Shown here: piece by piece, positions 58,013 to 64,000 of the stretch
Numbering within the stretch: position 1 is the stretch's first letter
Layout: the number at the start of each line of letters is the position of its first letter
Origin: Epiperipatus broadwayi
Taxonomy: Eukaryota > Onychophora > Udeonychophora > Euonychophora > Peripatidae
Length of the DNA stretch: 64,000 bases
Reading direction: 5' to 3'
Assembly (NCBI GenBank): GCA_028023455.1
Contig: JAQFVV010012405.1
Coordinates: 10,249,923-10,313,922, forward strand
Made by a program: the position numbers and the translations under genes
Notes under the pieces: generated by a model
What the model saw: the letters and a program-made list of their open reading frames with translations, nothing else
Told to the model about the DNA's origin: nothing
Database searches by the model: none

Positions 58013-59300
58013 AAATTTGGTGAGAATAATAGCTAGACTGTTGAACGTTATAAATTTTTGTAAACGCAAGAGGAGAAAAAATTCTATCACAAATGTTGTT
58101 TTATTATTTACTGCTTATAGTGAAAGTAGAAAAGGAATGGTTTGATATTCCTAGAAATGTTTGAACATTAGAGATCATTAAAGTCAAATATTAATGCATA
58201 TTTTGTTTGATTGTGAGAAAGAATGGTGAATGCCTAATACCTGAATGCTATTGTGGTAATAGATTATAAAATGAATAAGTGAAAAATGTCAAGCAATATA
58301 ATTCTTTAATATAATTTGAATTTTCTATAAGAATAGCGAATTCATAGAAAAGTAAAGTTATAGGATTATTTTTAAAATGTTTTAACAAATAATTTGTTTT
58401 ATAAAGTGATAATTTTAGTTATTTCACTAACCATATCATTTTTTATTTAAATTTTGCATTGAAATATTAAAATATTACCAAAAGGTAAAGAGAAATGCTT
58501 TACTGTATATATATATATATAAAGTACCTAATCTTTTTAATATAATGTTGTATGTTATGTTTTGAATAAATGTTAATTTCAATTTAAATTTGTAGTTAAT
58601 AGGCATTACTATAATTATAATTATTTTCTCTAAATAATATGAAGCATATTATTAGTTAAATAAGTCATATTTATTGTTATTGTTTTATTATAATAATGAC
58701 AACAGAATACCATTGTCTTAATAATAGAAATAATAGATTACTACTATAATGTATTATATATTCTATTTTCCTTAGTAAATGGTCGGGATGAAGGCTATTT
58801 AACATTTGTCTATTTTTATTGTTTTCATATGTAAATATTTTAATTTAATTAATTTTCTTTTATATTATAAATATTTTCATATAAATGTATATTGTTGTAA
58901 ATATAGTATATTGTTAAATCATAATAAAATTGTTAATGTTTTAATTCATATTGTTTTGAGAATTTGATGTGTCCGTGTGTTTCTTTGAATCTTTATATCC
59001 ACACACAAGATTTATGAAAATTATTTAGAACATTATATATTGCACATGGTTAATAAAAATATACTATTATAATTGTTATTATTACATAAGCTCTAATTAT
59101 TGTTTATCGTGAAAATTATACAATGCTAATTTTAAAATATTTAATTCTTGCAATAATATTAAGAATATAATGTTTTCTGCGAATGCCACATAAGAAATAT
59201 AAGATTATATGTTTTATAAGAATTTATGATTTTGTTTACGTTTATTGAAGGCTATTAATATTCAAATAGATGTATGAATTTAAGAATGGTTAATGTATTC
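58013..59300 (+). repeat. 1.3-kb direct repeat R2, copy 2
   Basis: The second copy of 45643-46905, same orientation. It adds a (TA)n tract at 58505-58520 and a few longer indels. Alignment by eye ends near TTAAGAATGGTTAATGTAT. If R2 is an LTR, this is the 3' copy of an element that spans the family 2 LINE and the lysine-rich pseudogene, or the 5' LTR of the gag relic at 60268. Neither is proven. Confidence 0.8.
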
Positions 59301-59470
59301 TTGTTGTTTGTGAGGGTCGTTAAATATATGTAAAATCCCTTATTATATTTAACTACAGGGTACTAATTTGTCTATTATTATTATTATTATTATTAGGAAT
59401 GAACCCGAGATGTTAAGTAATTATAGAGGTATATGAATTGGTGATTGATATGTATGTGTATGCTTAAATG

Positions 59471-59501
<31 letters not shown>

Positions 59502-60267
59502 GTATAAATTTATAGAGAAAAAAAGTTATAAGTTAAATAAATTAAAGAATTTTAAAAGACCGATTCTTTTAAAATAGGAAATACAAATTATATCTTTTAA
59601 AATTAGGAAAAAGATTATTTTCTGAATGTAAAAACAGTTCAAATTAATGAGAGTGAAATTCAGTATGATATTAAGATATAAAACAATTAAAGGAATTTGC
59701 ATTTAGATTTTCTTTATGAGATAAACTATAAGCTTAAAAATAACTCAATAATTAAAGGTAAAGAGAATAATTTAAATTCTTGTATCCAGCATGGACAATA
59801 AAATGAAGAAACACCTGAGCAGATTGTCAGAGTATTAACCAATCAACTTCAGAGATTGAAACAATGAATGAACTCAGAGCAAAGGAGATCAAGAAAAGGA
59901 CACTTTATCCTTGGAGATACATTTGTGCACATGGACATGTATATTGGAACAGATCATCTCTGTAGCACAGTAACTTGAAGTGCAAAGAGTTGGCCTCTAA
60001 ATTTGAGGACAGTCAGCTAGGACTCTTAAAGGTTGTATTGATCTTAATTATTATTTGAGTATGCCTTTAGGCCTTCTTATGTTAATGATTGTATATATGT
60101 AAATAGTTAAATGCTGTAAAAGATCATATATTAAAATTTATATTCATATTAACTGTAAGTTGTTATTTGTATTTGTAAGTCAGCTAGACTTAACAATTGG
60201 CACAGTCACAGTCTTAATTTGGACCATTCATTAAAAGAATGGATAAATTTAGGTAAAAGACTAGGGA
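59301..60267. other. Spacer ahead of gag relic
   Basis: ATT trinucleotide run at 59378-59395 and (TA)n at 59483-59500. 59780-60020 is richer in GC with no frame. TTGGCACAGTCACAGT near 60197 sits just ahead of the gag relic in the place of a primer-binding site, but I cannot match it to a tRNA with confidence. Confidence 0.4.
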
Positions 60268-60720
60268 ATGCAAGTAGCAGTCAGTGAATTTGATGTCAGT
60301 GAGGCAAGTAGATGGCCCCTGCATGTTCTATATGTAGAAACATGCTTATTTATTAATAAAGTTAAAGATGATAAGTATAAAATTGCTTCATTATTATGCT
60401 TTGCTGAAAAAGGAGTTACTGAAATAGCCAACAGCTCACTGAACCTTTAACTCCTGAAGATTGTACATATTATCAGATTAAAGAGTGTTTGTCAAAACAT
60501 TTTAACTGTAATTCCAAGCTCTGAACCAAGTTTGGGATGAAAGTATAAGAGATTATGACAGTGCTCTTTATAATCTAGCAAAAAATTGCAACTATGGACC
60601 TTTCCTAGATGAAGCTCTGCTAGAATAATTGCTTACTGGTATATGCAGTGATAATTTATGGCAACAATTATTGGACATTAGCAATTTAGATTATATAGAG
60701 GCTATAAACATAAGATAGCT
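60268..60720 (+). pseudogene. Ty3/gypsy-like Gag, N-terminal and capsid relic
   Basis: An ATG at 60268 opens 60 codons with SEFDVSEASRWPLHVLYVET, then KVKDDKYKIASLLCFAEKGV and TEIANS. This is the pattern of Ty3/gypsy-type retrotransposon capsids (aromatic FD/W start, 'DD.KK.A.LL..G...' helix). After the stop at 60450 the homology goes on in shifted frames: TPEDCTYYQIKECLSKHFN, then DSALYNLAKNCNYGPFLDEA and LLTGICSDNLWQQLLDISNL, the conserved second half of the capsid. The nucleocapsid follows. It is dead, with at least three frame changes. Confidence 0.78.
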
Positions 60721-60729
60721 TATGAACTT

Positions 60730-61056
60730 GTGTTCGATCAATCTCAAAAATTTGCCGAATTCAAGATTAACAGCAAATTGCATACAGACATTTGTAAAAC
60801 TGTAAAGAAAGAGTGGTCAAAGAATAATGAAAATAGTGCTAACAGCAAAACTGTGATTATATGTTTTTGCTGTCAGAAAAAGGGCTATAAAGCCAGCAAT
60901 TGTTTTTATAAAAAAGAATGCTGCAATAATTGTATAAAAGAGGGCACATGGAAAAAATGTGTCAAAGAAAAACTTAACAATCCCAACATGGAAAGTTATA
61001 GTTATAAGTGTGCACATCAGGCCAGGAAAGTCAGTATACAAATGTTAAAAGAATGA
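60730..61056 (+). pseudogene. Gag nucleocapsid relic with degenerate zinc knuckles
   Basis: A 108-codon open stretch continuing the gag: AYELVFDQSQKFAEFKI-like start, then CFCCQKKGYKASNC, a C-x2-C-x4-Y-x4-C knuckle in which the usual His is Tyr, then CCNNCIKEGTWKKC, a second knuckle with the His position lost. In an active element these bind genomic RNA. The open frame begins at a non-ATG codon, so it is an internal piece and not a gene. Confidence 0.78.
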
Positions 61057-61079
61057 CCACTTATGATGACAAAATTAGG

Positions 61080-61260
61080 TTAAAACTAACACTGTGTGGT
61101 CATCTCATATGTATGAGGTAGACAATGGTAGCAATGTATCTTAATATCAGTCTGCGAATGGATTACTGTAACCTCTATGAATAATAAAATTTTTAAAGTA
61201 GAAAAAACCGAAAACATTGGACATAAACAACATATTCACATATATATGTGCAATTTTCTT
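61080..61260 (+). pseudogene. Possible retroviral-type protease start
   Basis: Just after the knuckles, in another frame, EVDNGSNVS is encoded near 61112-61140. Ty3/gypsy proteases start with a hydrophobic residue, then D-[TS]-G-[AS].V[ST]; here the Thr/Ser is Asn. No further pol sequence follows, because the next LINE begins at 61305. It is a weak call supported mainly by position. Confidence 0.4.
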
Positions 61261-61464
61261 ACATATAATTTAACAGAGTTTAGAATAAACATTACATATA
61301 TATGATCATCATCAACCATTATCAATCCATTGCAGGACAAAGGTATCTCCAAGTTCAATCCATCTACTCCAATCTTTAGTTTCTCTTCTCCACATCATCC
61401 CTGGACACTTTCTTATTTCATCCATCCTTCTCACATGTGGTCTCTTTTTAGATCTTTTACAATC

Positions 61465-61932
61465 TCATGGAATCCAGTTTAAAATTTCAATTGTCCATCT
61501 ATTATCATTTTTTCTAGCATTATATCCAGCCCAACTCCATTTCAATCTTTTAATTTTTTCAATAAGGTCAGTAACACCTGTTTGTTCTATTACCCATATA
61601 TTCCATTTTTGATTTCTTCTTGTTAATCCTAACATGCATCTCTCCATACTTCTTTGAGTGGTCTGAAGTATCTGTATTGCTCTTCTATTAAGTGTCCAAA
61701 TCTCAGATCCATAAGTAAGAACTGGTAAAACACATTTATTAAAAACCTTTCTTTTCAAATACATAGGCATATTTCCTTTTAGTATCAAATTATTTCTACC
61801 AAAAGTACTCAAACCAAGTCTAATTCTATAATTAATATCATCCATTATGTTTCCATCTGTATTAATAATCTGACCAAGATACTTGTAGCTGTTAACTACA
61901 CCTAACTCATCATAATCAATCTTTATTTTCAT
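61465..61932 (-). pseudogene. LINE RT thumb and post-RT region (copy F)
   Basis: A 155-codon open frame: MKIKIDYDELGVVNSYKYLG, QIINTDGNIMDDINYRIRLG, then the AFGRNNLI-like block (TFGRNNLILKGNMPMYLKRK), KCVLPVLTYGSEIWTLNRRA and RLKWSWAGYNARKNDNRWTI, ending at NWIP where a stop replaces the basic C-terminus seen in copy A. Confidence 0.87.
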
Positions 61933-62043
61933 ATTTTGAGAAAATCCATTGAATATTATTATAGTTTTTTAACATTTATCTTTAGTATTACTTTCCTACT
62001 TTCATCTGATAACTCCTGCAACATTTCCTGAAGCTCTAAAGCA

Positions 62044-62328
62044 TTATTTGCAGAAAACAACTACATCATCTGCAAATTCTAAATGACTTAAATAATCTCC
62101 ATTTACTTTCACTCCTTTAGATTCCCATTGTAATCCACAAAATACTTCTTGCAGCAGTGCTGTAAAAACCTTTGGAGATAGGGAGTCACCCTGTCTTACA
62201 TCCTTCTTAATGTGGTCTTTCCTAGTATCATTATGTAATTGAATTATTGTTGTTGTATTTTTATAAGTATTCTTTAAAATATGACAATATCCTGGATCTA
62301 TACCTTGATGATTTAATGCTTTAATCAC
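62044..62328 (-). pseudogene. LINE reverse transcriptase, motifs B and C (copy F)
   Basis: A 94-codon open frame: IKALNHQGIDPGYCHILKNT, KDVRQGDSLSPKVFTALLQE (motif B) and SHLEFADDVVVFCK (motif C, catalytic Asp-Asp kept). Motif A lies just upstream (62335-62390) in another frame, where a short deletion alters VDYEKAFDSI. Confidence 0.87.
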
Positions 62329-62680
62329 TGAAGAAATGCTTATAGAATCAAATACTTTTCACAATCTACAAATCCAAAGCATAATGACAACTCATATTCA
62401 TTTGTCCTTTTTATAACTCTTCTCAATACCTGGATATGATCTACTGTACTAAAACCACTTTTAAACCCAGCTTGTTCTCTTGGTTGGTGGAAATCCAATG
62501 TTGTCTATAGATGAGTTGTAATTATTTTGGTAAAAATTTTGTATAAAACTGATAAAAGGCTGATAGATCTGTAATTTATAATGTCTTCTTCATCACCTTT
62601 TTAAAATATTAATATTAATACTGCATTCTTCGAATCATCTGGTACATCTTTATCATTTAGACATTTGATATATAACTTTG

Positions 62681-63067
62681 CTAAAAAAATTCTATTTCTT
62701 CACCTGATTCTTTTAATATATCAATTGTAATTCCATAATTAACTGGAGCCTTTCCTTTCTTCATAAATTTAATTGCATGTCCCATTTCTTCATTTAAAAT
62801 TCTGGGCAATTCGGAAGATATAATATATATAGGAGGTACTTGTTCTTTATTACTATATAATTCATGATAGAAATTTTCTACCCATTTCATGATATCATCT
62901 CTCTTTTTAATAATAATTCCATCTTTTTTTCTTATTGCAGATGTAAATTTTCTACCAATGCCAAAATGTAGTTTTACACTTTTGAGACTTTTGTTCTCTT
63001 CCATAACTTTCCTTGCCAATTCACAGTTATACTTTCTTATATCATTTTCAACTCTTTTCCACACCAT
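62681..63067 (-). pseudogene. LINE EN-RT linker and RT start (copy F)
   Basis: A 128-codon open frame homologous to 9584-9955: NDIRKYNCELARKVMEENKS, KLHFGIGRKFTSAIRKKDG, MKWVENFYHELYSNKEQ, ELPRILNEEMGHAIKFMKKG, then KAPVNYGI where the family has KAPGNDGI, so RT motif 1 is damaged. Confidence 0.85.
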
Positions 63068-63068
63068 T

Positions 63069-63257
63069 TTACAAAAATTCGAGGTATTTAATCCTTTTTA
63101 ATGCATCATTTTTGTATATTTTCATATTCCTTCTTTTCTTCATAAATTCTCCAGTCTCAATAAAAATTTTATTGGTCAATTGCTGCTTCTTTCTACCAGC
63201 TATCTTTGTTGCAGTTTTTAAAAGTGTATCAGTTATTTTCATATTAATTTCCTTCAA
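63069..63257 (-). pseudogene. LINE linker, N-terminal part (copy F)
   Basis: A 62-codon open frame (MKITDTLLKTATKIAGRKKQ, LTNKIFIETGEFMKKRRNMK, IYKNDALKRIKYLEF) that joins the endonuclease to the linker piece. The same sequence is seen broken at 35838-36010. Confidence 0.75.
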
Positions 63258-63293
63258 ATCTGAATCATGTTCAAAATCTACTAATACTTGAAA

Positions 63294-63713
63294 CTAATTT
63301 GTAAGTTCTAATTTAAATTTATTAGAATGTTTCTGAAGATTAGGAACACCAACTGTAAATATTGTTTTTCTTAATAATGTTTGTCTCTCTAGTTTTGCAT
63401 TAACACATATCTTACATATTACTAATCGATGATCACTTCCTGTGTTAAATTTATTAAGAACATTACAATTTTGAAATATATATTTTCTGTTAGTCAAAAT
63501 ATAACCCAATTCTGCTGTAACTTCATTTGGATACTTCCATGTACATTTTCTTTTAACATTTTTTTCAAAAAAACAATTCATAATATAAATTTTTTCTTTT
63601 TCTGCAAACTCCACAAGTCTATGTCCTCTCTCATTTCTATTACCATAACCAAAATTACCTGCAGCAGTTTTATCTTTCATTTGTTTTCCAATTTTAGCAT
63701 TAAAGTCTCCCAT
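63294..63713 (-). pseudogene. LINE endonuclease, C-terminal half (copy F)
   Basis: A 139-codon open frame: MGDFNAKIGKQMKDKTAAGN, GNRNERGHRLVEFAEKEKIY, TWKYPNEVTAELGYIL (Asp of the usual LDYIL changed to Gly), then GSDHRLV with the catalytic Asp-His. A one-residue change near the active site and the missing upstream link make activity unlikely. Confidence 0.87.
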
Positions 63714-63892
63714 AACAATTTTAAAATGTTTACCTGATCAAAAGCCTTTTGTACATCCATGTAAAAATCTTCTACTACTTTATCACTATGAGAACTTGTT
63801 GGGGCATAAAACTGAATTATCTGCATTTGATATCTGCTATTAAGTTGTATAACTAATCTTGCCACTCTATATGATACACCATCAATCTTCAC
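63677..63892 (-). pseudogene. LINE endonuclease, middle part (copy F)
   Basis: A 71-codon open frame: MKIDGVSYRVARLVIQLNSR, YQMQIIQFYAPTSSHSDKVV, EDFYMDVQKAFDQ, then a shift (one or more bases lost in the lysine and histidine codons) before the MGDFNAK piece that overlaps it. It shows what the intact join at the split copy D (..LNSRY / QMQII..) should look like. Confidence 0.85.
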
Positions 63893-64000
63893 AATGTTTT
63901 TTTTCCCACTTTTTATTTATAATGAATCCTACTCCACTTTTATTTCCAATATTTGTATCTTTATAGTAGAGTAAATACATGTCCGCTTTTTAAATTAATT

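Larger units (their letters stand above)
61305..64000 (-). mobile_element. Family 1 LINE copy F, cut by window edge
   Basis: The 3' tail is at 61305-61320 (GATCATCATCAACC complement). The copy runs on the minus strand through the post-RT, RT, linker and endonuclease regions to the right end of the window, where it still encodes NKSGVGFIINKKW-like sequence. The order and spacing match copy A throughout. Motif C keeps FADD (SHLEFADDVVVF), unlike copy A. The frames are broken by small indels and stops. It lies downstream of, and may truncate, the gag relic. Confidence 0.88.

Overview
The window is AT-rich, intron-scale metazoan DNA with no recognisable host gene, rRNA or intact tRNA. EN-RT (non-LTR) retrotransposons with animal-type domains, a Ty3/gypsy-like gag relic, tRNA-derived insertions, piggyBac-like and fold-back elements and long ATCT microsatellites point to a repeat-rich invertebrate (probably a protostome). 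I cannot name the species. Open frames are short and nearly all belong to broken transposons or to low-complexity repeats.

Two LINE families dominate. Family 1 is RTE-like: about 3.2 kb, one EN-RT reading frame and a (TGA)n-type 3' tail. There is one full-length copy with a perfect 12-bp target duplication (8193-11434, minus). There is one copy split by a 2.15-kb insertion (5' part 32335-33096 and middle part 35252-36773, plus). Fragments lie at 20540-20985 (plus), 31010-31962 (minus) and 40380-41880 (plus, very decayed), and a long copy runs off the right edge (61305-64000, minus). Family 2 is an I/Nimb-like LINE (clade tentative) with an SGNH-like C-terminal motif ahead of APE endonuclease, RT and a C-terminal CCHC. 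One near-complete copy is at 47215-50998 (minus) and a 3' fragment opens the window (1-955, plus).

Left to right: 0-5.5 kb holds the LINE tail, an AT-rich repeat cut by a fold-back element, ATCT arrays and a roughly 800-bp giant palindrome. 5.5-12.6 kb is a degenerate TAGA region into which the full-length LINE jumped. 12.6-15 kb is lower-copy sequence with a 79-bp tandem repeat and an isolated GC-rich open frame (13567-13818) that is the best non-transposon coding candidate. 15-32 kb is mostly AT-rich spacer with a tRNA-Gly-like insertion, inverted-repeat elements, one copy of a 1.15-kb repeat and a TTAA-flanked piggyBac-like element. 32-38 kb is a nest: a LINE broken by a possible solo LTR and abutted by the inverted second copy of the 1.15-kb repeat. 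38-46 kb holds palindromic elements and spacer. 45.6-59.3 kb is bounded by two 1.3-kb direct repeats and contains the family 2 LINE, a fold-back element and a lysine-rich pseudogene with 30-residue tandem repeats. 60.2-61.2 kb is a gag/protease relic, followed by the last LINE.

The genes do not form a pathway. What can be read is a layered history of insertions, several of which can be ordered from target duplications and interrupted copies.
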